From positions 4,610,545 through 4,674,544 of the forward strand of contig CM040447.1 in the NCBI GenBank assembly GCA_022749755.1: a DNA stretch of 64,000 bases, given 5' to 3'. A model generated the notes under the pieces. The model searched no databases. It saw only the letters and a program-made list of their open reading frames with translations, and was not told where the DNA came from. Shown here piece after piece: positions 10,202 through 21,288 of this stretch (positions are counted from its first letter, which is position 1; each line of letters opens with the position of its first letter). This DNA is from Azadirachta indica (Eukaryota > Streptophyta > Magnoliopsida > Sapindales > Meliaceae). A program made the position numbers and the translations under genes.

Positions 10202-12480
10202 TTGGGATCGGAACTCGATCGCAGAAAAAATAAATAAACTAAAAGAAATAAATAAATAACAAATAATCAAGGAATAATAATGATATTATTACGTGGGGCA
10301 TTGAGGATTATGCTTTGATATTTTTCAATTTGGTCCATTCTGATCATCGGGAAAACTGGTTTGAAGATGCAAGGTAGAAAGTTTGGAAGGTGAAGAAGAC
10401 AGAAGGATGCATGAAATCATGAGATGGGCTGTACATTTCTGTACGTTGTTGCATGAAGATGGAGGCTTTCTTTTCTGTTTTTGTTTTTTTTCCTTTTTTT
10501 TTTTTTTGGGTTTGCAGAAGGTGGACGTATTCAAAAGTTGTTTACGTGTAAAAATGGTGTGTGTAAACAAACAAACACCCGCAATAGTTACACTTGTTTT
10601 GAAATCCTCGCTACTTTTGTCAATTTGACAATAGTTTCACTACTAATTTTATGTAAGAGGCCCAAAGTAGCTGAAACTGAAAAAAAGAAAAGAAATTAAT
10701 AATAATATTAATACAAATTAATATTATCAAATAAATAATTATAATATTTCCTTTAAGAAAAATAAGTTTGTTAGAATTTTTGTACATAATATCATTAGCT
10801 TTGCTTGCTTTTTCTATATATAGTATTTGCTAAAAGAACTCATAATCATCCTGAGCACTTTTTTTAAAAGATAAAAACAAAAGTTCATTTAATCGAGAAT
10901 TTCTCTATATAAATATAGAATTACTAATAAAAAATTATTTTAAAAATCCATAATTTTACAAATTCAACAACCCAAGTATAAAAAAAAGTCCATAATATAG
11001 TATTATTGTATGATGTGAGGCATTTCCACGTAACTTATGCGATTCTGCTACCACTTTTACAGTTTGATTTCGTGCAACATTTTCATATAATACACAATTA
11101 TTCTTAAATCATCAATTGGTAATTAAAAAAAAAAAACTTAAATAGTAAAAGATTGATGAAACGCTGACCCGTGGATTGTCATGTGTTGTAGATTGCTTAA
11201 GATATGCTAATTTTTCTAATCGAAGTTTAAATATAATTATTTAAATATTTAAATATAATTTTTTAATTTATGTTTAAATATTTGTTAAAATATTTAAATA
11301 TAATTAAATTAAAAATTTTAACTTAAATTTAAATAAATAAATGTATGAATAATATTCTTATTTAATTACTTAATATTTATATATGTTAATAATTTAGGTT
11401 GTTAAGGATTTAAATGACTAACGGAAAACGATGTCTTGAAATATGTAGGACTCCTATAATAGAAGCATGGGTTACTGGGTTTGTAATTGTTTACAAACAG
11501 AGAATTTAATTTCGTAAAATGGAGGTTGCTGATGAAAGTCCAAACCGAAGGTCATTACTTTACAAAGTGGACAAGCCATATCACATGAAAGCTTCGCATA
11601 CAAAATCACCTGAATTTGAGTATTAGCGTCTGTCTCTAATCTTAACCTCATCAGATTTCAGGCTCCTATGTCTTCCTCCTTATGATATTAATTACTATAC
11701 GTATCCTAAAGGACTGGGAAGGCTAATCAAAAACTAGTTTCTCACCACCTAATGATGATCAAGATGATCAAATCATGGGTTAACCCGGTTCTAATTCCAT
11801 GTGCATATTCTAACTGAAATAAAGACCCTGAAACTTATTTAGTTTCAAATGATCCAAACCCAGAAGTTGTAGTCAGTCAAACGATCCGAACCCCATCAAG
11901 AAACATATATTGTATATAAAATATATATATTTTGCATAAAAAAATTCTTAATTAAATGATTAAAAAAAGTAATTTATAAGATGAGAATTGAGAAGAGAAT
12001 TGAGAAGAGGGACAGATGACAAAACATAGAGAAGAGGCATGTCAAAAATCGAGAGCTAAATCGGCGAGCCACCGCCAACTTGTTTCAAGTTTTTCCATTG
12101 ACACTACCATGAATCATGACAATTCGAGACCACCATCGTCATCTTCAATATCAAATCTTTTAGATCCAACCAACATCGAGCCATTACGTTCACCATCATC
12201 GCAAAACATAGGTTCTAATTTACTCACCCCAACTCCAACGCCTGTGCTAAACCCTCTCCTTCCTTTCTAAACTTGTCAGAAAAAATCAAAACCAAAACAA
12301 AGATACAACAAAACAGGCTCATTTCGGGCGGCTCACTTTCTATTTCAAATTTTCTGTTGTGAGACCCATTCCTCTAAAAAAATTCTAACAACAAAATTAA
12401 AATTTTGACTACTATCATACGCAAGAGCGTTAAAGTACAATATTGCCCTTGAATTTTATCGTTTCTTGGTAACGGTGTTA
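10202..12480. other. Intergenic, AT-rich; upstream region of the membrane protein gene
   Basis: Bases 10202-10400 are the expected 5' UTR and promoter of the minus-strand gene; I could not pick a TATA box. A poly-T/pyrimidine tract lies at about 10478-10507. A partial MITE of family M lies at 11215-11395. An 84-codon Ser/Pro-rich open frame on the plus strand at 12016-12270 has no recognisable family and I do not call it a gene. Confidence 0.5.
11215..11395 (+). mobile_element. MITE family M, partial copy 2
   Basis: It carries the left-end words of the family (AAATATAATTATTTAA, TTTAATTTATGTTTAAATAT, TTAAAAATTTTAACTTAAAT) in the same order as 5620-5740. The right half is missing. Confidence 0.6.
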
Positions 12481-12589
12481 ATGACAGGGGTCTTGGGCTA
12501 TTAGGGATTCAACGGAGAAGTATTTGAGTATTAGACCAAACAAAGAGAGGCTTTTGACAGATGTGATCATGACGGTGCTTTAAAGTATC

Positions 12590-12771
12590 TTTATAATTTT
12601 GAGTTTGATTAGTTGTTGAGCTGTATTTGTTGAGTATTCCTTGTATTCCTAAGGAATAAGACTTTATGACTAATCCTGATAAGTGTGATTTGTCGGTGTG
12701 TAATTGCATTATTTATACTTCTGAAATCTAATAAGAAGATAGATTTGGTTCTATAAATATTTATCCCTTTA
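12590..12771 (+). repeat. 5' LTR of copia remnant
   Basis: It is the direct-repeat partner of 13395-13575 and ends immediately before the primer-binding site. Its true start may be up to about 40 bases further left. Confidence 0.75.
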
Positions 12772-12786
12772 TGGTATCAGAGCACC
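12772..12786 (+). promoter_or_regulatory. Primer-binding site (tRNA-Met type)
   Basis: TGGTATCAGAGCACC directly follows the left LTR, as expected for priming by initiator tRNA-Met. Confidence 0.85.
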
Positions 12787-12858
12787 AGTTGTATCGATTC
12801 TTTTCTCATTAAAACACTCAAACTTTTCTCTTTTTATTTTTTATTTTTAACAACCACA

Positions 12859-13218
12859 ATGACCAACACTGTTTATTTAATTAATAGGATGCCAACAGTT
12901 ACACTTAACTTATCATCTCTCTATGAAATAATTCTTTGCAAGAGTCCTAATTACTCTAAACTAAAGATTTTTGAGTGTTTATGTTATCCACGGCTTCGTC
13001 CATATACAGTCATAAAACTTGAACAAAGGTCTAAATCGTGTGTGTTTCTTGGGTACTCCTTATCTCAAAATGCATATTTATGTTTTGAATTATTGTAGAG
13101 TCAGTTTTTTCTTATGCCTCTCTTCACAATAATCTAATAAGTCCAACTTCAAATACCATTGATACTTGGATTCCACCAATTCTTAGTGTTTCAATTCCCA
13201 CTCCATTATTTTACAGTT
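12859..13218 (+). pseudogene. Copia polyprotein fragment (integrase C-terminal region), broken
   Basis: The first 79 codons read like the end of the copia integrase domain: an AVYLINRMPT-type word (here TVYLINRMPT), then KSPNYSKLKIFECLCYP, LRPY, KLEQRSKSCVFLGYS. The frame stops at 13098. A one-base shift lets coding-like sequence continue (VESVFSYASLHNN, then a Pro/Ser/Thr-rich stretch) to about 13218. The conserved segment between these two pieces is missing, so there is a small deletion as well as the frameshift. The upstream gag-protease region and the downstream reverse transcriptase are absent. Confidence 0.85.
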
Positions 13219-13359
13219 GAAACATTTTTCTGCTGATTATCATTTTATCAGGAATCAAGTTCAATAAGATCTTCTCACCAAACCATTGTTTACTTTTCAA
13301 TTTCAGTTCTTACGGGACAAAGAATGGCCTCTCAACTCATGGCCTATCTTGAGGGGGCA

Positions 13360-13575
13360 TGTAGGAGATAAACTGCAGGCATTTTGAATTTTATATTTTT
13401 GAGTTTGTATTTTGAGTTTGAATAGTTGCTGAGTTTTGTTTGTTGAGTATTTCTTAGGAATAGGACTTTCTGAGTAATCCTGATGTTAAGTGTTATTTTT
13501 TGGTTTATAGTTGCATTATTTATACTTATGAAATATAATAAGATAGATTAGCTTCCACAAATATTTATCGCTTTA
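13360..13575 (+). repeat. 3' LTR of copia remnant
   Basis: It begins TGTAGGAG just after the G-rich polypurine tract (GAGGGGGCA) and repeats the left LTR, ending near ATTTATCGCTTTA. Confidence 0.75.
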
Positions 13576-13603
13576 TATAATACTAATTTATTTGAAAATT
13601 TTG

Positions 13604-14170
13604 CACTATTACAAAACAGTAAAAAAAGCACACTAAATAAAAGGTAGTTTTCATTTTTTAAAATAGTTTATAAAAAAAAAATTATTTTTTATTATAAATA
13701 AAATAGGACTATTGTGTGTAAGTGTTTTCTAAATTACATATTTAGAGGATAGTTTTTAGAAATTAACTTTGATTTTTAAAACTAGAAAACAATTTTGAAA
13801 CTATCTTTTTTTTTATGATTTTTAAGTGACAGTTTTAATAAAATTGGTTTTTTTTCTTAAAATTAGAAAACAGTTTTTAAATTATCTTATTTTTAATATT
13901 TAAGTGACAATTTTATTAAAACTGTCTTCTTTTTAATTTTAAAATATAGAAAGCGATTTTCAAATTCTCTTCTTTTTTTTTTTATTAAAAGTTTTAATTC
14001 TAAAAATAGAAAACAGTTTTTAAATTATTTTCTTTTTCTAAAAAAAAACGCAAATTTTTTTAAATAGCCTATTTAGTTTTTAATAGAAAACTATTTCTAA
14101 ATATTAGTTTTATTTTTATTCAATTTTTTACAAAAAAAAACATATATTAGTTTAGTACATAATTAATAAA
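13604..14170 (+). mobile_element. CACTA-like transposon end with subterminal repeats (tentative)
   Basis: The block starts CACTATTACAAAACAGT, close to plant CACTA termini. It is followed by at least five diverged copies of an AAAACAGTTTTTAAATTATC-type word alternating with AAGTGACAGTTTTAATAAAA, in both direct and complementary form, as in CACTA subterminal regions. I found no matching right end and no transposase, so this may be a truncated element or simply a degenerate minisatellite. Confidence 0.4.
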
Positions 14171-14399
14171 TATTAAATTCTATATCCAAATTTTTTAAAA
14201 AAATTACACAAGAAAAATGATTGCAAATTTATAATATTTATTTAAATATGGGGTTCTTGCATTTAATATAAATATAAATTTACAAATAGTATATATATTA
14301 ATATTCGAAAATATTATAGTATTGTTTAATATGGCCTATTGGTTGGAACCCTTACACTATTGATAGAGTGCAAAGGTTTGAACATTCTTGTCTCATTTA

Positions 14400-14545
14400 A
14401 AATTATTTTTAAATAATTTTAAAAATTGGTAAAAACTATCTTTTTATAATTTTGAAAATTAGTAAAAACTATATTCTTATAATTTTTAAAATGGGTAAAA
14501 ACTTTCTTCTTAAAATTTTAAGAATAGGTAAAAGTTGTTTTCTTA
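14400..14545. repeat. Tandem repeat, unit about 38 bp, about 3.5 copies
   Basis: Successive copies of a TTATAATTTT.AAAATTGGTAAAAACTAT-type word differ by a few bases each. No coding content is present. Confidence 0.65.
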
Positions 14546-15028
14546 TATTAATGACATTCTAATACACATTGAAAGATAACTATTTGTATTATATAAAAAA
14601 CTATGCTACAAAATTATTTAAAACACTTTTTAACCGTTTTAAATGTATAATATTATAGTAATTGACTAGTTATCTACTTGATCAGAAAAATAGATCAATT
14701 AAATTCTTGGACAAACACCAAACATGAATATGAAGTGATCCATGTAAAAGAAGAATATATCTCAAGTGCAAGGAATTTTGTTAATTTAACTTGTGAGTAG
14801 GCCGTTGTTGCAGTAGCTATTTTGCTAATGTTAGGGTATTTTTGGTAGTCTCACAAAAAACTATTTTTTTCCTAACAGTTGTGACTTTTGTTAAATGATA
14901 TTAGGGTATAACAGTTAATAAAACTAAACATTTCTGCTAAGTATTGTTTCGCCAAATCTCAAGGAGATATCCGAATCACCATTAATACACACACACACAC
15001 TATTTAATTATTCTTTTACTTGATATTA

Positions 15029-15211
15029 TATATATATATATATATATTTGCTCTCTAGAGGTAGTTTGGGTGATATAGGGCATGCTTGATGCTATCAAAC
15101 CATCTTGAGTTCGAGCAATAGTAGAGGCAAAAGTTTGGTTTTTAGTGGGTGAGGTTTCACTCCCATCTACAAAAAAAATTATATCTCTATAATATATATA
15201 TATATATATAT
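15029..15211. repeat. TA microsatellites flanking a SINE-like patch
   Basis: (TA)n runs lie at about 15029-15048 and 15190-15211. Between them, 15060-15170 contains GAGTTCGAGCAATAG, which resembles a pol III box B, downstream of GGGTGATATAGGGCATG, which only weakly resembles box A. A SINE is possible but not shown. Confidence 0.35.
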
Positions 15212-15224
15212 TGATTACATACAT

Positions 15225-15815
15225 AATCTTGAAGATGGGGGATTTTGCTACATACATATGCTTATCAATACACAAGGGTATGACTAATTTTAAGAAATGA
15301 GCGATGAAACACGCTAAATACTTATTCTTAGAAATAACAAGATATATCTCCCATGAGTTTGGGGAGACACACAAACACACACTTATTGAAAGGAGGTCAA
15401 TAATTAATGAACATGCTAAATACAATCTCGACACTTGAAGTGTTTAAATCCAATAGTCCACCAAATAGTTTAAAAATATGGAGCCGTTGATCCATCTCGT
15501 ATATATATATGGTAGGGGAGTACTAAATTGTTTCTCACTTCATTAACAACATGAAAGATTAATCTTCTTTCATTTTCGGACTTATTTTTCATAACATCAT
15601 CCTAATTTTACCCAATTTGGGGCAGATTTTACGGTCCTAAACTCATGATTTATTTTGTTATTCCAAAGAATAAGTATTATCATCTAATGTTATCCTATTT
15701 GGGACATACCCATATAGCCCAAACTCATGGAAGATTTTGTTATTTCAAAGAATAAGTATTGACCTCCTTTTAACATTGTTTATTCCTCAAAATTAATCAT
15801 ACCCTGGTATAGTAT
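15225..15815. repeat. Inverted repeat, arms about 100 bp or more
   Basis: On the minus strand the left arm (about 15263-15366) contains CCCCAAACTCATGGGAGAT, then CTTGTTATTTCTAAGAATAA, then AAAATTAGTCATACCCTTG. The plus-strand right arm (about 15716-15812) contains CCCAAACTCATGGAAGATTT, then TTATTTCAAAGAATAAGTAT, then AAAATTAATCATACCCTGG. A third partial copy of the same word set lies directly at 15635-15690. It looks like a foldback or TIR element. No gene is present. Confidence 0.65.
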
Positions 15816-17439
15816 GAGAAATTTAGAGTTTAGTGACACTTACAAATATCAATTTTAAACATGTCATTAATGTTAAATGAGAATTAAATAAGTAATTTTT
15901 AAAAATTATTAAAATTAAAATTTGTATTTAACAACTTCTAAAGCACCCATAACTACTTTTTTATTTTATATATTTGCATTGAATTGGGATACGTGTGTTT
16001 ATTTTTTTTCTTATATATATTGAAATTCTGCCTTTTGAATTAAAATAAATTTCTAAATTATATTTTAATTAAATTTGTTGTGATTAATCGTGGGCGAAGT
16101 TGAAATAAAAGGTTTAATTCTTTAGGTAAGTATTAAAGATTTAAAGTTGACACATCCGCAAACAAGATTAGCGGATTTTCAGGTAGATGTTTTTTTAGGA
16201 TTTAACAAAAAATACCAACTTTTATAATATGAAGTAAAAAAAAAATGATCACATAATAAAAGGTTATTAATAAATGGACACGCTAATAACTTTTGAACCA
16301 AAATATCTACGTGACCACTTTTTGATTAAAACTCATACAAATTTAACCTTACTCGAAAGTATGTTTTGAGTAGAGTGAAATTTTTATCTTAATCAAAAGT
16401 ATATGTTTTGAGTAGGGTAAAATTTTCACTTTATTTAAAAATTTGTGTGCGTTTTGAAAAATATGGCCACGGGGGTATTTTGGTCTAAAAATTGTTAGAT
16501 TATTCATTTTTGAATAAAATTTTATCATTTGGTCATTTTTTATTTTGTGATATAAAAGTAGGTTATATTTGGTTAAATTCCAAATTTTTTTAGGCTAGTT
16601 TAGTCACATGTGGTTATATTGGACTAACATAATGGGATTGAGATTTTTTCTTAATCTACCTTTTTATTTGAGCAAGTATAATATTTGATAATTAATAAGA
16701 GAATGACAATAATAAAATAAGACTTTAAATGGGGAAAGGATTTACAAGTTCCTAATGTTTGCTATATTGTATTGATTTAACCTAATTGTTTTATAAATAT
16801 TTATTAAAATTCTAATTTACTAAAAAAAATTTATACTTTTTTATTTTACTGTAGTTAGTTAAGAAAATTACTTTTATACTCCTAAATAAGAATAAATATA
16901 ATAATAATGATAAGTATTATTTTAAAACATATTAATAATTAGATATATGAATAATACTATAAATACAAACTTTTATATAAAATAATATGGTATTGATTTG
17001 GTTTTGTTTAAGGAAGAGCTAGTCTAGGAGGTGGACTTTTGAACTGTAGGTAACATTTTTTTTCTAAATTTTATTTTCTTCACTTGTAAACTTAATATAA
17101 ATCTATTTTTGTTTACAATATTTTTGATGATTTCTTTTTTTTTTATAAATTTAATGATGAATTTTGAAACAAACATATTCAATTGATATTAAATTTAAAG
17201 TCATTAAAAAAAATGTTTCTATAATTTTCAAAAATCATAGCTTCAAGGATAAACATAGAAATAGTTTGTGACCGAACAAGAATTAAACTTCTTTTTTAGA
17301 TAAGAAATATTTGGCTTAACAATTTTTAAGATAAACATACAATACAAATAATTTGTACTTGAATTAAAGGATTAAACAATAGTTACACTTGTTTTATATA
17401 AGAAAGGTTTGGCATTTTTTTTTATCTTTTTATAAAATC
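15816..17439. other. AT-rich intergenic DNA with one family-A repeat end
   Basis: No coding region is visible. A short imperfect duplication (AGTATGTTTTGAGTAGAGTGA, then again with GTAGGGTAA) lies at about 16358-16425. Bases 16735-16890 match the end of repeat family A described at 19790-20870. Confidence 0.5.
16735..16890 (+). repeat. Family-A repeat end, partial
   Basis: Words in order: GGATTTACAAGTTCCTAATG, TTGTTTTATAAATATTTATT, AAAATTCTAATTTACTAAAA. The same order occurs at 24677-24780, at 27370-27510 (inverted) and at both ends of 59955-60385. Confidence 0.55.
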
Positions 17440-17615
17440 CTTATTATGGAAAATTGACAGATATCTCCCTAACTATTGAGCAAAGACAAATATCTTTTAA
17501 TGTTTTAAAAACGACAGATACCCTTCTAATATATCAAAAAATGACAGATATCTTCTAAAGTCCAAACACCATCAATTTGCCATTAACTGGGAGGGGTATT
17601 TTAGTCTTTTTAACT
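17440..17615 (+). repeat. Family-B repeat end, partial
   Basis: Three or four spaced copies of a GACAGATA.CC.TT.TAAT.TT-type word are each followed by a short AT spacer (GACAGATATCTCCC, GACAGATACCCTTC, GACAGATATCTTC), then GGGAGGGGTATTTTAGTC. This staggered repeat pattern is the signature of the family-B ends at 19920-20690 and 25119-27345. Confidence 0.55.
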
Positions 17616-17670
17616 AAAAATAAAATAAAATAAAATAAAATAAAATAAAATAAAATAAAATAAAATAAAA
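17616..17670. repeat. (TAAAA)n microsatellite, about 11 units
   Basis: A nearly perfect pentanucleotide array directly abuts the family-B repeat end. Confidence 0.95.
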
Positions 17671-17784
17671 ATCCTAAAAATGAATGAATTAAACTAACTG
17701 GTGAAAATTTGATTCAAATTATCACAGGCCTCCCTTCCTTGTTTTCTCTTTCAATGTCTAAAATACATCTCCTATGTCAGTTCA

Positions 17785-18250
17785 ATATAGTTAATTAGTT
17801 AGCTTGTTAGTTCAACTAATTGAAATGTCTTTTAAAGACAATAACTTAAATGTAAAAAAGTGCGGCGATTGTTATAATGAGAGATTCCAAATAGTCGATT
17901 TCTGTTGACCATTATATTGAGAGATTTGAGGCAACTGAATTATGTTGACCATTATTACATTAAGAGATGTGACACAGCTGAATTATGTTGACCGTTATAT
18001 TTAAAAATAAATGAATTAAAACTTATTGTTGACTCAAAAGATGAATTTTTAGAATTTAGTTAGTGTATATAGATAGTTAGTTAGTTCAGCTAAAAAAAAT
18101 TGTCTCCAAAAGACACTGACTTAAATGTATTAATGTGATGTGATTGTTACATTGAGGGATGGGAGGCAGTTGAATTATGTTGACCATTGTATTTATAACA
18201 GATAAATTATATTAACAATTGACACCAGAGATGAATTCTTAGAATTAAGA
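17785..18250. repeat. Direct duplication carrying a cluster of TTGACC motifs
   Basis: A unit of about 250 bp is repeated: TTAGTT.G.TCAACTAA, then AAAGACAATAACTTAAATGT, then GAGAGAT..GAGGCA.CTGAA; the second copy starts near 18058. Within and between the units the word TTATGTTGACCATTAT recurs, giving TTGACC at 17905, 17945, 17988 and 18180, and TTGACT at 18029. TTGAC[C/T] is the WRKY-binding W-box core. No gene lies directly downstream, so regulatory use is doubtful. Confidence 0.6.
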
Positions 18251-18251
18251 G

Positions 18252-19140
18252 GTATATATATATATATATATTTTTCAATTAAGATATTATTGAATTTTTT
18301 GTGATAAATCTCTTTTACTTGTATCTAATTTAGATTTCTCAATGTTGTCTTAATAATTAAAATATATATTTAATTTTGATATAATATTGTAAGCTATAAT
18401 GAAATTCACCTTAACCAAGTTTTTTTTTTTTTGTGTATTGCAACTTATTTTCTTTTTATTTTTAAGATGCTCTCTTATTTATTTAATATTTAAATTTTAT
18501 TGGGTACAAATGTAAAAATATTCATTCTTTTTATTTTTTAATTGAAAAATCTACACATAGAGAGGAGTTTTGAAAAAATATACACATTCAGTTGACTAAC
18601 ACTATTAATTAAAATGAATATAATACCCTTAATAGTTTAAAATTTTAGCAAAATTAGAAATTTAATTTAAATTTATTTAATATCTAAAAAATAATAAAAC
18701 AATTAGAAAAGGTTTTAATTGTTTATCCAAATTTCAACTGTTGATTTTAATTTTCTCATCTGAGAATAATTTATCTAAGTTCACTGTTCTTGCTTAGTTT
18801 AGATTTCTTGGATAATTAAAATGTTCAAATCAAATAATTCTTTTGATTTTGATTTATTGTTATGCTATTTTTATTTTGTTTGTTCTTTTCATTTCATTTA
18901 TCTTGCTTATTTATTTTCATTTGCTTACTTTAAATTAAAAGGCAATAGACATTATCACTTTCCTCCCCTAGAATATCACATGTTATCACTTACATTGCCA
19001 AGATTAAAAACTAAGCAAACACCTCCTATTAGACTTTTCATACCTTTAGTTAACTTAACAAAATAAAGGGTGTTTCGATCATTTAATAAATAAAAATAAA
19101 ACTCATAAGCAAACAAAAACAAGAAAACTTATAACATTCA
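18252..19140. other. AT-rich intergenic DNA, nothing recognised
   Basis: It starts with a (TA)n run at 18252-18271. An 81-codon, Phe/Tyr-rich open frame at 18821-19066 on the plus strand has no family resemblance and is probably chance. Confidence 0.5.
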
Positions 19141-19149
19141 ATCCAACCC

Positions 19150-19372
19150 CGATCCCCAATACCCGTCTCATCCCCATTCATCGTCATCCTCATCTCTCTC
19201 TAATATCATCAATCATCTTCTCATTGACATCCTCTTCATAGCACCACCGCCCCCAAGGTAAGCCTCCTCTCAGATTGTTGCACCAACTAGCGATCCAACC
19301 GTCTTTCTTATCTCATTATCATCCTCTTTACAGCACCACCACGCCCAAGGAAAGCCTCCTCCCAGAGAATTA
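19150..19372. repeat. C-rich direct duplication, unit about 110 bp
   Basis: The word set CTCATTGACATCCTCTTCAT, AGCACCACCGCCCCCAAGG, AAGCCTCCTC is repeated as CTCATTATCATCCTCTTTAC, AGCACCACCACGCCCAAGG, AAGCCTCCTC. It is far more C-rich than its neighbours. No long open frame exists. It could be a fragment of a gene captured by a transposon, which I cannot show. Confidence 0.45.
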
Positions 19373-19789
19373 TTGGCGACACTATATATATTTTTCACAA
19401 TTATGATGATCTGTCAACTAAAATTGAACAAATAAAAGAACTGACATACAGTCTAAAGAGTGTGGAAAAAATTTCAAATAGGATTAGACCTCTAGCCTTG
19501 GCTATCAATTTTCACTCTTGGAATTCGAATTTTCTGCTTTTCTGCCATTATTTAAGCTTCTTTTACTTTGATTTTCTTTGTTGCAGAGTTTTCTCAACAT
19601 CTTTTTCAAGCGTGTATCAGAGATGAGTAGTTTAGTTCACACAAAACTTATGAAAGAAGAAATGTGACAAGTGAGAATTTTACTCACAAATCACCCACTT
19701 TTGAACTTAATATATTTGTGAAAATCCTAAAGTCCACGCGTTATTTGATAAACTTCAGTGTTTGTGTGTAGGGAAGTAAAAAAAGTAAA

Positions 19790-20870
19790 ATTGAGGAGAA
19801 TTTAATGTAAATTGGGCTAAAAAAGTAGAAATAGTCCTAATAATTTTAAAAATAGTCACAAAAGTCTCAATTTATTTGTAAATAATAATTACACCCTTAG
19901 TTAATAATATTTAGATATTGATAGATGCCCATTATGTAAGGAAAAACGACAGATAACCCTTAATATTTTAGAAGTAGATATTCCCTTAAGATATAAAAAA
20001 AGGATAAATAACCCCCTTAAAGTTACTATACAATTATGTCAAATGACTATCTTACCTTTATATATTTAAAAAGCATGTAAATTGAATATTTTCTCTCTAT
20101 TAATAATATATAATGAACAATATATGCTTATAATTTTTTTTTAAAATATGTGGTTATAATATATATTAAATTTTTAACTATAAATTAATATAATTATAGA
20201 TAAATTATATAAATATTCTCAAAATTATACATCACATAAACAATTACGTAGCTCAAATATTTAGATTACATAAATTATATTATTTATTTATATTTTGGAT
20301 ATATAAATCCCGAATATTCAATATTGAATATTATTTTATCAAAACATATTTCCAAAATTATGAATGATGTAATTTATTATATAATCCAAATATTGAGAAT
20401 AAAATTATTTAAAATAATAATAATTTAGAGACTAATTATTTAAAATATTCAACACACAATAACCAAAAAATAAATTTTAAGGTTATATTATTCATTATGT
20501 ATTATTAATATAGTTAACATGTTCAATTAATATATCTTCTAAATATATAAGGGTAAGATAGTTATTTTACATAATTGTATAGAAACTTCAAGGGGTATTT
20601 GTCATTTTTTCCATATCCTAAAAAGTTATCTATCATTTCTAAAATTTTAAAGTTATTTATTATTTTCTTATATATGGAGGATATCTATTAATATCCTAAT
20701 TAATATTAAATAAGGGTATACTCATCATTTGCTAATAAATTAAGATTTTTATAAATATTTCAAATTATTAAGATTAAGTAAGTTAATAAGCAATTTTAAA
20801 AATTCACGTGTTATTAACCCTAAAATAATTATGATTCTGAGCTTTGCTAACCTTCTTAAATTTTTTAAAA
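19790..20870. mobile_element. Composite foldback element: family B nested inside family A
   Basis: The outer inverted ends (about 19790-19915 and 20700-20870) carry family-A words such as TAATAATTTTAAAAATAG and TCTCAATTTATTTGTAAATA. The inner inverted arms (about 19930-20160 and 20690-20480) carry family-B words: GACAGATAACCCTTAATAT and GGATAAATAACCCCC on one side, their complements on the other, then TACAATTATGTCAAATGAC and CTATCTTACCTTTATATAT. The inner arms exceed 200 bp. No coding capacity is present. The same A-B-B-A order recurs at 24677-27510. Confidence 0.6.
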
Positions 20871-21028
20871 TAATAGTAACTGATCAAGATGTAGAGCAAC
20901 AATGGGGATTACCCTGAGGGGTTATGAAGCTCTCAAATGAATGCACTTCTTCTCAACTTTTATGTCCAGGCCATGCCTTGACATAAATATGAGCAAATCT
21001 CCACACCATGCCTTGTTCATCTTGTCAA

Positions 21029-21049
21029 TATATATATATATATATATAT
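21029..21049. repeat. (TA)n microsatellite
   Basis: A short perfect AT dinucleotide run; another lies at 21300-21318. Confidence 0.9.
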
Positions 21050-21288
21050 CCAGTGAACCTATAATATTGCTGTTTTCAAAGAATTATAAGAAACCAAATG
21101 AGCAACAATATTCGAAATTGATTTGAGATATACTTCCCACTCGATGTTTGATTTACTAGTTGTTGCATTATATAGAAGTGAAATGGAAACATAAACTCAT
21201 AAAACTGAATTAAACATATAGTAAAATAAATAATGGATGATATAATCATAATTAATTACATATGACCAAAGTAGCAGATAGATTGAAA

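Larger units (their letters stand above)
12560..13575 (+). mobile_element. Ty1/copia retrotransposon remnant with both LTRs
   Basis: In order: a left LTR (about 12560/12590-12771), a primer-binding site TGGTATCAGAGCACC (12772-12786), a gutted integrase-region fragment (12859-13218), a polypurine-type stretch TTGAGGGGGCA, and a right LTR (13360-13575) starting TGTAGGAGATAAACT. The two LTRs share GTTGAGTATT.CTTAGGAATA, ACTTTCTGA.TAATCCTGAT-like words and TTGCATTATTTATACTT. The whole element is only about 1 kb, so gag, protease, reverse transcriptase and RNase H have been lost. The left end of the left LTR is too diverged to place exactly. Confidence 0.85.

Noticed and set aside
12016..12270. 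84-codon Ser/Pro-rich plus-strand open frame as a gene
   Set aside because: Low-complexity, no recognisable domain, no supporting splice or promoter context; probably chance or a decayed fragment.
15055..15180. SINE with pol III boxes
   Set aside because: A box B-like GAGTTCGAGCAATAG is present, but box A is weak and no target duplication or poly-A/T tail could be fixed, so it was kept only as a remark.
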